From NCBI RefSeq assembly GCF_932526225.1, contig NC_064034.1:6992001-7056000 (forward strand): DNA of 64,000 nucleotides, given 5' to 3'. A program made the translations under genes and the position numbers. Origin of the DNA: Nematostella vectensis. Its lineage: Eukaryota; Cnidaria; Anthozoa; Actiniaria; Edwardsiidae. Below the pieces are notes generated by a model, which saw only the letters and a program-made list of their open reading frames with translations, ran no database searches and was not told where the DNA came from. Of the stretch, positions 1 to 13,600 are shown in pieces (the stretch's first letter is position 1; each line of letters starts with the position of its first letter).

Positions 1-1627
1 CTTTGGTGTAGTTCATTGGATGGTTATACGCAGTGATGCCATATTGGCTGGGGTCTAGGCCCCTTGCCTTGGCCTTCGCGCGTAGGACTGTGTTGGATAG
101 GGTGTTTAGGAAAGCGGGCAGGGCGTGGTACCCTTTGTTGTTATACCAGATCTACAAACAACGCAAAACGCTCGATTAGAAGCAAAGCGGGCATAAATAT
201 GGGGAAGCTATTATGATGACGCCATGTTACCTTGACGTTGCGAGGTGAGATTAGCCTTCGTATGGCTGGGTCACTAGAATTACGTACGTTGGCTGGAAGG
301 TTGTTATAGTTGTCACCAAACGACAATCCGCCATACCTGAAACCAGCACATTGCCGTCAAATCACAAATAAACACTCCCGTACGATCATTATTTCAATTT
401 TATTTATACTATCTATTTAACAGGAAATAGGTTTGAAAACCTTAATATATCTGCATACACAGCTTTGATGAATAAACAATTTTAACTGGTTTAAATTTTT
501 AATGAATCAATCTTACTACCTTTTCTTGACAAACTTCATGTAAGTCTTAAGCAGGTAGTCACTGATGTTTCTGCCGCTCATCTTCTGGATGATGTTACCA
601 TCATATGATGTCCATGTAGGCGGAGGTGGACCCCCGGCGCCGGCAGGGCACACGTTCATCGCCTCTGAACAGTCACAGTCCGGTGAGGGGGTAGGCACGG
701 GGGAGAGTGACGGTTGAAATGCGATGGGCTTTCGAGAACAGTTGTTTGACATGCACCAAGTTCCTACGAAATAGAGAGTCTTGATTTGTACAGGGGAAAT
801 AGATTACCTAAGTAAAAGGAAAATAGTTTTGATTGGTAGAGGGGAAAATAGCGAGTCTTGATTTGTACAGGGGGGAAATAGAGTGAGTTCATTGGTAGAG
901 GAGGGATAGAGAGTCTTGATTTCTGCAGGGGGAAATCGAGTACATAAGTAGAAGGAGAAGAGTTTTGATTGGTAGAGTGGAAAATAGCGAGTCTTGATTA
1001 GTACAGGGTGAAAGAGTGTCTTGATGGAAAAAGGCAAACACAACCATTGCCAATACCTGAGTTAATACACCCCCAGAGAGGGCTAAAGTTAAAAGGTTAA
1101 ACAAAACTCTGCCAAGTAATCGCGATCTAACCCTTCCATTATTTTTCTATATCTATTAAATTTCGCGAGACCAAAGTTCGCGGTCCTTATTTTTCGCGAG
1201 TCTATGGGTCACGGGAAGACAGGCCGAATTTCGAAGGCCGATATTTGGGTTTCTAGACTGTTATACGTACCTAAGCCCGGGTACTGCAAGAACGCATCAC
1301 TCAGATTGCGTGCCAGGGGCTCCCCGGGGTCATCATTGGCATACAACACGTAGTTCTCATAAGGTTCCTCTTTCACGAACATGTGAGGGGTCAGCTCAAG
1401 GGCGGGCTTCTCATAGAAGGGTCGGATTTGGGCGACGATCATAGCCAAGCATACGAACACGGCGGGTAGTATAATCTGCGCGATGAACGCCTTGCGGTTA
1501 CGACGGCAGTGATGAAAACGCTTCACGAGAAGCGCAAAAAACTGTCGGAGCAGCAGCGCAAGACCAGACTCTCTATCGTCAAACTCCAGGCTTCCATCCA
1601 CGGAATCATTCTTGGAGTCACCTTGGG
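1..1627 (-). CDS. ABCA exons 28-31: start of second half-transporter (TM7 and ECD2)
   Basis: Exons 1271-1627, 520-763, 231-336 and 1-151 encode the beginning of the second half. TM7 contains [18 protein letters not shown]2 follows with [20 protein letters not shown]-like [13 protein letters not shown], and the conserved block [15 protein letters not shown] then [15 protein letters not shown]. The last exon is cut by the window edge after codon 50. The remaining transmembrane segments and NBD2, about 600 residues in human ABCA1, are expected beyond position 1. Confidence 0.92.
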
Positions 1628-4600
1628 CTGGAGGTTGAAGGCATTTTACAGGGTGAGAAGAAAAAGTAAATGCTATAAAATCACATCAACTTAATAGCTT
1701 GGAATGTGTTAAAGGTGTAATTACATAAATTAAATGAATTAAATTAATTTGTCAAGCTTATCACCCTCGTAGGTACAACGAAAACGCACAACGAGATCCA
1801 GTCGAAGGAAAAGGAAGGCGTCTAAGGCAGCCGCCATATAACACATTATATGGCAGGACAAGTGCATGAGAAAATTATTGAAAGAAAAAAAGATCGTTAA
1901 GGATACAAAGATTAGAAAGTGATACATAGAGAATAATGGTATCTGTTTAGGTTGTGGGCCATGCCGCTGACCTTTCGCGATTCTCGTTTCGACTTTGGCG
2001 GGTTTGGTGACGTCCTGAAACTTGGAGTCTACGATACAGGGTGAAGGGACCAAAATAGAAGGAGATAGAGAAGGGGAGAAGGGCGAAGGCACGGAGAAAT
2101 GCGAGTGGAGACCTAGCAGTGAGATAAAAGACACAAGCGTATAAAACAGGGCTTTGGGATGAATGACATAAGCGTATAAGGTGAGGACTTTAGAATAAAA
2201 GACACAAGCGTATAAGGACTGTACTTAATATTTCAACAAACCAGTTCATAAGACAGAACTTTAAGACAAAAGACACAAGCGTATAAAACAGGGCTTTGAG
2301 ATAAAATTCATAAGCGTATAAGGTGAGGACTTTAGGATATAAGACACAAGCGTATAAGGACTGTACTTAATAATACAACAAACCAGTTCATAAGACAGAA
2401 CTTTAAGACAAAAGACACAAGCGTATAAAACAGGGCTTTGAGATAAAAGTCATAAGCGTATAAGGTGAGGACTTTAGGATATAAGGCACAAGCGTATAAG
2501 GACTGTACTTAATAATACAACAAACCAGTTCATAAGACAGAACTTTAAGACAAAAGACACAAGCATATAAAACAAGGCTTTGAGATAAAAGTCATAAGCG
2601 TATAAGGTGAGGACTTTAGGATATAAGACACAAGCGTATAAGGACTGTACTTAATAATACAACAAACCAGTTCATAAGACAGAACTTTAAGACAAAAGAC
2701 ACAACCGTATAAAACAGGGCTTTGAGATAAAAGTCATAAGCGTATAAGGTGAGGACTTTAGGATATAAGACACAAGCGTATAAGGACTGTACTTAATAAT
2801 ACAACAAACCAGTTCATAAGACAGAACTTTAAGACAAAAGACACAAGCATATAAAACAGGGCTTTGAGATAAAAGTCATAAGCGTATAAGGTGAGGACTT
2901 TAGGATATAAGACACAAGCGTATAAGGACTGTACTTAATAATACAACAAACCAGTTCATAAGACAGAACTTTAAGACAAAAGACACAAGCGTATAAAACA
3001 GGGCTTTGAGATAAAAGTCATAAGCGTATAAGGTGAGGACTTTAGGATATAAGACACAAGCGTATAAGGACTTTACTTAATAATACAACAAACCAGTTCA
3101 TAAGACAGAACTTTAAGACAAAAGACACAAGCGTATAAAACAGGGCTTTGAGATAAAAGCCATAAGCGTATAAGGTGAGGACACCAGTTTATAAGACAGG
3201 ACTTAAAGATATAACACACAAGCGTAAGCACAGGACTTCAGAATAAAGGGCTAGGTTTATACGACAGTGCTTTAGTTAACGTATAAGTCACAAGTTTATA
3301 AGGACAGGGCTTTAAGATATAAGCCACAAAACAGGGCATATAGGAGTGGCCTACATGCCAGCGTGTTCTGAGACTTCAATCGTAAACAACAAAAAAAAAA
3401 ACACCCAAAAAATAATCTAAAAACGTACGCAGTACGCAGATGCTATATAAAAAGTGTGAAGATTTGCCCAGTACTATTCAGGTATGTGGGTGCCTTAGTG
3501 ATCTTTGATTGACGTTTCACTCACGATGTTCCACTTCCATGGCCTCAAGGAGCTCCGCCCTGTCTGAAGGGATGCGCGTGTGCACACGTGAGCGACGGAA
3601 AAGGTGGCGCCGGAAACTCGATCGGCGGACAGGAACCTCGGCAGCTACCTTATCTGAAAGGGTATAAATGGTATAATAATATACAAATGATATATTTGAT
3701 ATATAGCTTTTCACTGATTCTTTGTAGAAATAATACCCTGGAAATCGACATCTAAATCGACAGTTTATCAACTACACTATTATCTTTTAAAAGAATGACC
3801 TTCAAACAAATAAATAAAAAACAGATAAAAAAAGATGACCACAAATTATGCACATCCTGTATCACGGAAACACGTACCTGCTTCCTCGGACTGGGCCTCC
3901 TCTGCCACCTTGAGGAACACCTAGAAGAGGATAAGGGAATGTAACGATCGGACAACACTAAACAACCAGTCCATCTCCTTTGAGCGACTTCTGTGGCGAT
4001 TGCAAGCGGTCCACTAGTCTAGTATCATCATTCGCTCAACTCGCTGCCTCTTTGCTAATCGGCTCGATTTTCCTTTTGCTTCTCTACCCTCGCGCTATTT
4101 CCCACTTGCCTCTTTCTACTCGGCCTTATTTTTATTTTTTTGTAGAATTTCACCCCTCGTCCCTCCTGTCCTCTAGCCCATCTCCCCTGACTCTGTTTAT
4201 CTCTTGCCATTCTCCCCTCGCGCTATTTTTCTTTAGCCCCTTTCTACTCGGCCCTGATTTCCTTTAGCCCCATTTAACTCGGCGCCATTCTATGGAGTAC
4301 ACACCTCTTCAAGGGTGGTGTCTGACACGCCGTAGCTGCCCACGTGCAGCTTGTGAAGGTTGCGGTCCAGCTCCTCAAACATGTCCTGGAACTTGCCCTC
4401 CTTAGCGGCGTGACTAGGCAACACATACGTAAGCTCCGTGCCCACGTGCTCAACAAGGCTAGCCGAAGGGATATGCGACTTAATGAATGACGTCACAGAC
4501 TTTTCATTGCAATATACATCACTATAATCACCCAACACGCTGTCTGAGATTGGGTCCGAGTCACTCGACCTCGATCCCAAACTGTCTCGTTCTGATGCGT

Positions 4601-7600
4601 CTACGGAGTCAAGCCCCAGTCCTTCATCCGTGGAGCTAGAGTTTGTCTCCGTCAGATCTTCAAGCTTGACGTCTCGAAGGGTCCCGGCGGTGCCTGGTCG
4701 AATGGGTTCCACAGAGTCCAGGGTCCCAGCGGTGCCTGTTCGACTTGGCCAGGGAGTGCCCAGGTCACCAGGGGTTTTCTTAGTGAGGGTAAGGTAGTAG
4801 CCGTTACCGTAATGGCTCTTAAGGAACAGCGAGGTTCCACAGCACTGGAGTTTCCCCTGAGAGATGATGGCGATGCGGTCTCCGAGCACGTCAGCCTCGT
4901 CCATGTGGTGAGTAGACAGGAGGACTGTACGATCTAAAATTGGAGGTTGTAACGTAACATCATTACTTCTAAGAAAGTGTACAGATCTGAAATATATCAT
5001 TCTGAGAAAGGGTAGGATCTGAAAAAGAACGTTACAATATTACTTTTAAGAAAGGGCACGATCTGAAATAGAACGTAGCATCATTATTTCCCGTCTACAC
5101 ACACGGACTAGGACGTCGGTATATGTAGACGGGAAGTCTATTTGACCAAATGGGGCGTTACATCTTTTATTGCAACATCAGTACATTAGGGTTACATCGG
5201 TTATTACAAACAATACGGCAGTACATTACAAACAGAGCGGCAGTATATTAGGGTCCTGTATAGGCTTTATCTAGATCATACCATCATACAGCACAAGATA
5301 CCTAGCACTAGGGTTTGGCAAGCTGCAATACCTTTCTTATACTTGAGCAAGAGGTCCCAGATGCTCCTGCGAGCATACGGGTCCACGCCAGCGGTCGGCT
5401 CATCAAGGATCACTACACGTGACTCCGCTACAAATGCCATGGCAACGGAAAGCTTTCGCTTCATGCCGCCTGAGAGATTAGCAGATAGTTCGTGACGCTT
5501 GTTGGTCAGACCGACGTCCTTTAAGAACCTGAGACAACGCGAGATGAGAGTGAGTTTACGACCAAAACGAGAGTGAGCTGACGACAAACGAGAGTGAGTT
5601 GACGACAAACGAGAGTGAGCTGACGACAAACGAGAGTGAATTGACGATAAACGAGAGTGAGTTGACGACAAACGAGAGTGAGCTGACGACAAACGAGAGT
5701 GAGTTGACGACAAACGGGAGTAAGTTGACGACATTGGGGAGGGTAGGCAAAGCGAGAAGTTCCGCATCGAGTTTAAAAGGTATACTAACACGACTAAGCT
5801 AGACAAACTAGGTAGTCTGCGTAGGTATGGCGAAATCAGGAAAATAAGTAAAAAAAGGATGAAAAGGTAAGTTTTCTGCCTCTGTGATATGGAGTAGTTT
5901 CACTAAGAATTAGCCCTTTTTCGGAGCAAAATCAGTGCTAATGCCTGAAATGTCATAAAAACTATTCTGTTTACAGGTTTTATACACTTCAACCTTCTGT
6001 TGAGGTTAACTTGTCGCAAGCCAATGAGCAATTATTGCTGACAGACTGTTTCATCCATAGCCAAGCGGAGGCAAAACAATTTGTAAACCGGAGTCATGTT
6101 TAATGAAAATACTCGCTCCATTTCTCCTACGAGATGTTTTTAACTCTTTCTCAGCCCTCCCTACAGAGGCATAACACATGGCTCCATAAACAGTCGTTTG
6201 ACAAAAGGTTGTCGTCAACCGGCTTTGCGACTATATGTAAGCATGGGTAAAAACTACTGAAGCCTAGCTGCATATATTAGTCACTGAAAAACTTCAGACT
6301 AATGCTGCATTCACACCAAAACCCTTTTTAGTTAAACAAGTTTTTTCTTTGCCTGATAACTTGCCAAGTTTCTCATTGTGTTGAATTCTTACTTGCTGAA
6401 TAATCACTTAGTAAAATGTACAGCACCGTCTATTCAGTTTTGTTATTAGTTCTGTCCACTCTTGGGAGATTGAGATTTAAATCAGTTTAATTAAACTGGT
6501 TTAGGTGCTGGTGTGAATGCGGTATTGGACGCGGTAGTGGTGGCTAATATATGCAGCTAGGCACTTCAGTAGTTTTTACTCATGCTTACATGCGGGCTTG
6601 TCGCGTAGTCGCAAAGCCGGTTGACGACAGTCTTTTGTCAAACGACTGTATCTGTGCGACTATACGCCCTTACTTCTCAATCTCTCCTGGAATGCGCGAC
6701 TTCTCCATGCCCTTAAGCGACGCGTAAAACCACAAGTGCTCCTCAACCGTCAAACAGTCAAACAACACGTTGTGCTGAGGACACATGCCGAGGTTCCTTC
6801 GCACCATATCGATATCTGTACGGATGTCGTAGCCGCTAATCAGTGCCGTCCCGTGAGTCGGCGGGAATAGCCCCGTGAGGACTGACATAGTGGTGGTTTT
6901 GCCGGCACCATTGTGGCCGAGAAAAGACAGGATTTGCCCCTCGTAAAGGTTAAGGTTAAGTCCATCAACGGCCAGTTTTTTTCCCTCTTTGTAGATCTGG
7001 AAGATCAATGCAAGTACCAATTTGAAAACAATAGGTTAACATGGAACATCATTTGGGGCATATGGCTCCACTTTCAAGTAGGTAATAATGTATACCATCC
7101 AGCCTTTTTTCAAGGTAGTAGTATTTCATTCAGATCTTCATGTCGTTCACGGACAAAATAGAAACTGACCTTAACAAGATTACGAATGGAAACGCCCATA
7201 GAAAGATGTGACGGTTCCGTTTCCATGGCAACGTCATTATTTGTGGCACCGTCTGGGGAAAAGGCCACGTCGTCCATATCTGGTGAGGCCTAGAAGGGGA
7301 TACAAATATATAAAAAAAAATCAATGCCTGTAATGCTGTGCAAAGCGCTGTACTTTCGTAGTGCCCCAATGGTAATGTATCAACCTCGCCTACCGAGCTT
7401 ACCGAATGTCTAGACGTCGCCGTACTTGATCGTGGGGTCTGGTTAAGAGGCATCTCATTGACAACTGGCTTCTGGGGGAACCAATAGGATTTCTGAAGCG
7501 GGAAATACCAAGGCCGAGGAATGCCATACTGGCCTGTAAACAAAGAACCAGTGGATTAGATCATTCAAAGCCTAATGCGAGGCAACAGCAGCAACGCCCG

Positions 7601-10600
7601 GGGTAGCAAAGACAATCATTCATCAACTTAGCTACGAGGCATGTTTGCAGAAACGGCATAGTGGACCTGCCCATCTGTCAACCAGACCCTCCCCCTCTTT
7701 AGCCATGTTTTTCCCCATTCCTGGCGTATGTACCTGGCATCACGGCTTCGATGTAGAAGGTGGCAAGAGCGTACAGCACGCCATCGATCATCATCATCCC
7801 CATGGCGTAGCCCAGGCTGAATTCGTCCCCTGCGATGGGACTGGCGTACAGGTTGTTCCACTGAGCGCCCACGCCCTGCTCCTCGTACCGCGCGAGGTAG
7901 TTACACGCCACGCCGAACGCAGTGGTAGAAGACAAGCACTGAAAAACGATAAACGGTGTGAGGAATACTTTTGTTGGACATTTGAACATTAATTGTTCAC
8001 CGGAAAAAAAAATTCGAGAATGTCAAATGAGCGGGTATTGATTTCATGTAATCTGATTACAGTTCATGAAGACCTCGGTAATACAGTATTTACCGCTGAA
8101 GCAATCTTAGTAGAGTTCATGAAGACCTTGGAAATACTTACCGCTGCAGCAATCTTAGTAGAGTTCATGAAGACCCCGGTAATACTTACCGCTGCAGCAA
8201 TCTTAGGAGAGTTCATGAAGACCTAGGTAATACTTACCGCTGTAGCAATCTTAGGAGAGTTCATGAAGACCTCGGTAATACTTACCGCTGCAGCAATCTT
8301 AGGAGAGTTCATGAAGACCTAGGTAATATTTACCGCTGCAGCAATCTTAGTAGAGTTCACGAAGACCTCGGTAATACAGTATTTACCGCTGCAGCAATCT
8401 TAGTACAGTTCATGAAGACCTCGGTAATACTTACCGCTGCAGCAATCTTAGGAGAGTTCATGAAGACCTAGGTAATATTTACCGCTGCAGCAATCTTATT
8501 AGAGTTCATGAAGACCTCGGTAATATTTGCCGCTGCAGCAATCTTAGTAGAGTTCATGAAGACCTCGGTAATACTTACCGCTGCAGCAATCTTATTAGAG
8601 TTCATGAAGACCTCGGTAATATTTACCGCTGCAGCAATCTTAGTAGAGTTCATGAAGACCTCGGTAATACAGTATTTACCGCTGCAGCAATCTTAGTACA
8701 GTTCATGAAGACCTCGGTAATACTTACCGCTGCAGCAATCTTAGTACAGTTCATGAAGACCTCGGTAATACTTACCGCTGCAGCAATCTTATTAGAGTTC
8801 ATGAAGACCTCGGTAATATTTACCGCTGCAGCAATCTTAGTAGAGTTCATGAAGACCTCGGTAATACTTACCGCTGCAGCAATCTTAGGAGAGTTCATGA
8901 AGACCTAGGTAATATTTACCGCTGCAGCAATCTTATTAGAGTTCATGAAGACCTCGGTAATATTTGCCGCTGCAGCAATCTGAGAAAAGTTCATGAAGAC
9001 CTCGGTAATACTTACCGCTGCAGCAATCTGAGAAGAGTTCATGAAGGCTTCGAACCAGCGCACCATTGTATAAGGCAGGTAGGTGACGAAGAAGATGATA
9101 CCTCCACATGCGGCGGACACGTTAGCGCGAGAGAAGAACACGCTGATAAGAAAGCACATCATAATGGTGGCGAACATGAAAACGACCAGGAAGAGAAAGA
9201 TGATGAACGGGTCACTGTGCTGTAAGATGCGGCCCGCCTTAAGCGTGATCACGAGAAATATGATGGTGATGAGCATCGTGGACGCACTGTTGATGAACCA
9301 CGCAACCCAGTGCACTGTACGACCAAGTCCCATCACCTAAAAGCCATCAAATAATGTCAGTAACAGTGAGATGCATTATAGGTACCACATTCTAGTGATA
9401 AAATTATTATTTGATACTTTGTCATCGCTTCACTGCTAGCACAGGCCTCTTTTCTCTGTATTTCGCTGCGCTGGCGTTCGCGAGGAAAAGAGATCTCTGC
9501 CATGGGTCGCAACTGTATTCGTTGCGCATGCGTGTGCGTTTCTAAGCGACCGCATGAAGTGCCAAAACCCGTACTATCGCGGGTTTTGTAAAGCTGTCAA
9601 TATGCTAATATACTTTGCATGGGTTTTGTCGCAAATTATGAATCAAACTCCGGTTAGTTCTCCTTTACGATAAAAGAAAACAACTGTTCAATTTCAATCA
9701 CCTAAAACGTCACTAAAAAGATTGAACAGCAAACACAGAAAAGACGAGTTTCGTCTTGTTTGTGAGATAAATTTAAGACATCTAAGCAGGCGAGTTTCTT
9801 CAATGTAAATATCGCACAGTTTGACTCGAAGAAAATGTTATAAAACCTTTTGTTAAACTTAGATCAGTTTATTCCAGAAGAACATGCAAAAGCTGTAAAC
9901 GGAAGATTGACTCGTTAGTCAAAAGAGAGAAAATTCTGAATGAAATGAGGCTTTGTATGGCTTCTTTTATAATTCGTCGCGTGATATTTCTACGGAATGC
10001 GGGCTTATTATCCCGCAACAGATATACGCTTCACGCATGCGCTAGTCATTGTGGGCTCAAATAGTGGCCAGTAATTAATGAACGGAGCATGCGCTCTAGA
10101 TCTCCCGTCCATTGCGACCCATGTCAGAGGTCTCTTCCTCGCGAACGCCAGCCCAGCGAAATACAGAGAAAAGAGGCCTCTGCTAGCAGGGAATGTTATC
10201 GCAATACAGCTCTTATAGATGGATTTCGCACACAGGACAACACATATCTCACTTTAAAAATGAGGCAAGCAAGGCGAGGTGAGGGTTCATAAGACAAGAA
10301 AGTAAAGCAAGAAATGTAAGAATGAGGCAGGCAAGGCAAGGTGAAGGTAAAGGAAAGGTGAAGGCAAGGCGAGGTGAAGGTAAAAGAGAGGTGAAGGCAA
10401 GGCGAGGTGAAGGTAAAGGAATGGCGAAGGCAAGGCGAGGTGAAGGTAAAAGAAGGGTAAAGGCAAGGCAAGGTGAAGGTAAATGAAAGGTAAAGGCAAG
10501 GCAAGGTGAAGGTAAATGAAAGGTAAAGGCAAGGCGAGGTGAAGGTAAAGGAAAGGTGAAGGCAAGGTAAATTAAAGGTGAAGGCAAGGCAAGGTAAAGG

Positions 10601-13600
10601 CAAGGCGAGGTGAAGGTAAAGGAAAGGTGAAGGCAAGGCAAGGTGAAGGTAAAGGAAAGGTGAAGGCAAGGCGAGGTGAAGGTAAAGGAAAGGTAAAGGT
10701 AAAGGCAAGGCAAGGTTAAGGCAAGGCAAGGTGAAGGCGAGATAAATTAAAGGTGAAGGCAAGGCAAGGTAAAGGCAAGGCGAGGCGAGGTGAAGGTAAA
10801 GGAAAGGTGAAGGCAAGGCAAGGCGTAGGTAAAGGAAAGGTAAAGGCAAGGCGAGGTGAAGGTAAAGGAAAGGTGAAGGCAAGGCAAGGTGAAGGTAAAG
10901 GAAAGGTGAAGGCAAGGCAAGCTGTAGGTAAAAGAAAGGTATAGGCAAGGCAAGGTGAAGGTAAAGGAAAGGTGAAGGCAAGGCAAGGTGAAGGTAAAAG
11001 AAAGGTAAAGGCAAGGCGAGGTGAAGGTAAAGGTAAAGGAAAGGTGAAGGCAAGGCGAGGTGAAGGTAAAAAAAGGTGAAGGCAAGGCAAGGTGAAGGTA
11101 AATGAAAGGTGGAGGCAAGGTAAATTAAAGGTGTAGGCAAGGCAAGGTGAAGATAAAGGAAAGGTGAAGGCAAGGCAAGGTGAAGGTAAAAGAAAGGTAA
11201 AGGCAAGGCGAGGTTTAGGTAAAGGAAAGGTGAAGGCAAGGTAAATTAAAGGTGAAGGCAAGGCAAGGTAAAGGCAAGGCGAGGTGAAGGTAAAGGAAAG
11301 GTGAAGGCAAGGCAAGGTGAAGGTAAAGGAAAGGTGAAGGCAAGGCGAGGTGAAGGTAAAGGAAAGGTGAAGGCAAGGCAAGGAGAAGGCAAGGCAAGGT
11401 GAAGGCAAGATAAATTAAAGGTGACGGCAAGGCAAGGTAAAGGCAAGGCGAGGCGAGGTGAAGGTAAAGGAAAGGTGAAGGCAAGGCGTAGGTAAAGGAA
11501 AGGTAAAGGCAAGGCAAGCTGTAGGTAAAAGAAAGGTATAGGCAAGGCAAGGTGAAGGTAAAGGAAAGGTGAAGGCAAGGCGAGGTGAAGGTAAAAGAGA
11601 GGTGAAGGCAAGGCGAGGTGAAGGTAAAGGAATGGCGAAGGCAAGGCGAGGTGAAGGTAAAAGAAGGGTAAAGGCAAGGCAAGGTGAAGGTAAATGAAAG
11701 GTAAAGGCAAGGCAAGGTGAAGGTAAATGAAAGGTAAAGGCAAGGCGAGGTGAAGGTAAAGGAAAGGTGAAGGCAAGGTAAATTAAAGGTGAAGGCAAGG
11801 CAAGGTAAAGGCAAGGCGAGGTGAAGGTAAAGGAAAGGTGAAGGCAAGGCAAGGTGAAGGTAAAGGAAAGGTGAAGGCAAGGCGAGGTGAAGGTAAAAGA
11901 AAGGTAAAGGCAAGGCAAGGTTAAGGCAAGGCAAGGTGAAGGCGAGATAAATTAAAGGTGAAGGCAAGGCAAGGTAAAGGCAAGGCGAGGCGAGGTGAAG
12001 GTAAAGGAAAGGTGAAGGCAAGGCAAGGCGTAGGTAAAGGAAAGGTAAAGGCAAGGCGAGGTGAAGGTAAAGGAAAGGTGAAGGCAAGGCAAGGTGAAGG
12101 TAAAGGAAAGGTGAAGGCAAGGCAAGCTGTAGGTAAAAGAAAGGTATAGGCAAGGCAAGGTGAAGGTAAAGGAAAGGTGAAGGCAAGGCAAGGTGAAGGT
12201 AAAAGAAAGGTAAAGGCAAGGCGAGGTGAAGGTAAAGGTAAAGGAAAGGTGAAGGCAAGGCGAGGTGAAGGTAAAAAAAGGTGAAGGCAAGGCAAGGTGA
12301 AGGTAAATGAAAGGTGGAGGCAAGGTAAATTAAAGGTGTAGGCAAGGCAAGGTGAAGATAAAGGAAAGGTGAAGGCAAGGCAAGGTGAAGGTAAAAGAAA
12401 GGTAAAGGCAAGGCGAGGTTTAGGTAAAGGAAAGGTGAAGGCAAGGTAAATTAAAGGTGAAGGCAAGGCAAGGTAAAGGCAAGGCGAGGTGAAGGTAAAG
12501 GAAAGGTGAAGGCAAGGCAAGGTGAAGGTAAAGGAAAGGTGAAGGCAAGGCGAGGTGAAGGTAAAGGAAAGGTGAAGGCAAGGCAAGGAGAAGGCAAGGC
12601 AAGGTGAAGGCAAGATAAATTAAAGGTGACGGCAAGGCAAGGTAAAGGCAAGGCGAGGCGAGGTGAAGGTAAAGGAAAGGTGAAGGCAAGGCGTAGGTAA
12701 AGGAAAGGTAAAGGCAAGGCAAGCTGTAGGTAAAAGAAAGGTATAGGCAAGGCAAGGTGAAGGTAAAGGAAAGGTGAAGGCAAGGCAAGGTGAAGGTAAA
12801 AGAAAGGTAAAGGCAAGGCGAGGTGAAGGTAAAGGTAAAGGAAAGGTGAAGGCAAGGAGAGGTGAAGGTAAAAAAAGGTGAAGGCAAGGCAAGGTGAAGG
12901 TAAAAGAAAGGTAAAGGCAAGGCGAGGTGAAGGTAAAAGAAAGGTGAAGGCAAGGCGAGGTGAAGGTAAAGGAAAGGTGAAGGCAAGGCAAGGTGAAGGT
13001 AAAAGAAAGGTAAAGGCAAGGCGAGGTGAAGGTAAAGGAAAGGTGAAGGCAAGGCGAGGTGAAGGTAAAGGAAAGGTGAAGGCAAGGCAAGGTGAAGGTA
13101 AAAGAAAGGTAAAGGCAAGGCGAGGTGAAGGTAAAGGAAAGGTGAAGACAAGGCGAGGTGAAGGTAAAAGAAGGGCAAAGGCAAGGCAAGGTGAAGGTAA
13201 AGGAAAGGTGAAGGCAAGGCAAGGTGAAGGTAAAAGAAAGGTAAAGGCAAGGCGAGGTGAAGGTAAAGGTAAAGGAAAGGTGAAGGCAAGGAGAGGTGAA
13301 GGTAAAAAAAGGTGAAGGCAAGGCAAGGTGAAGGTAAAAGAAAGGTAAAGGCAAGGCGAGGTGAAGGTAAAAGAAAGGTGAAGGCAAGGCGAGGTGAAGG
13401 TAAAGGAAAGGTGAAGGCAAGGCAAGGTGAAGGTAAAGGAAAGGTGAAGGCAAGGCAAGGAGAAGGTAAAGGAAAGGTGAAGGCAAGGCGAGGTGAAGGT
13501 AAAGGAAAGGTGAAGGCAAGGCAAGGTGAAGGTAAAGGAAAGGTGAAGGCAAAGCAAGGTGAAGGTAAAGGAAAGGTGAAGGCAAGGCAAGGTGAAGGTA

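Noticed and set aside
4274-4456. Small ORFs overlapping ABCA exon 24
   Set aside because: Shadow frames of the NBD1 exon.
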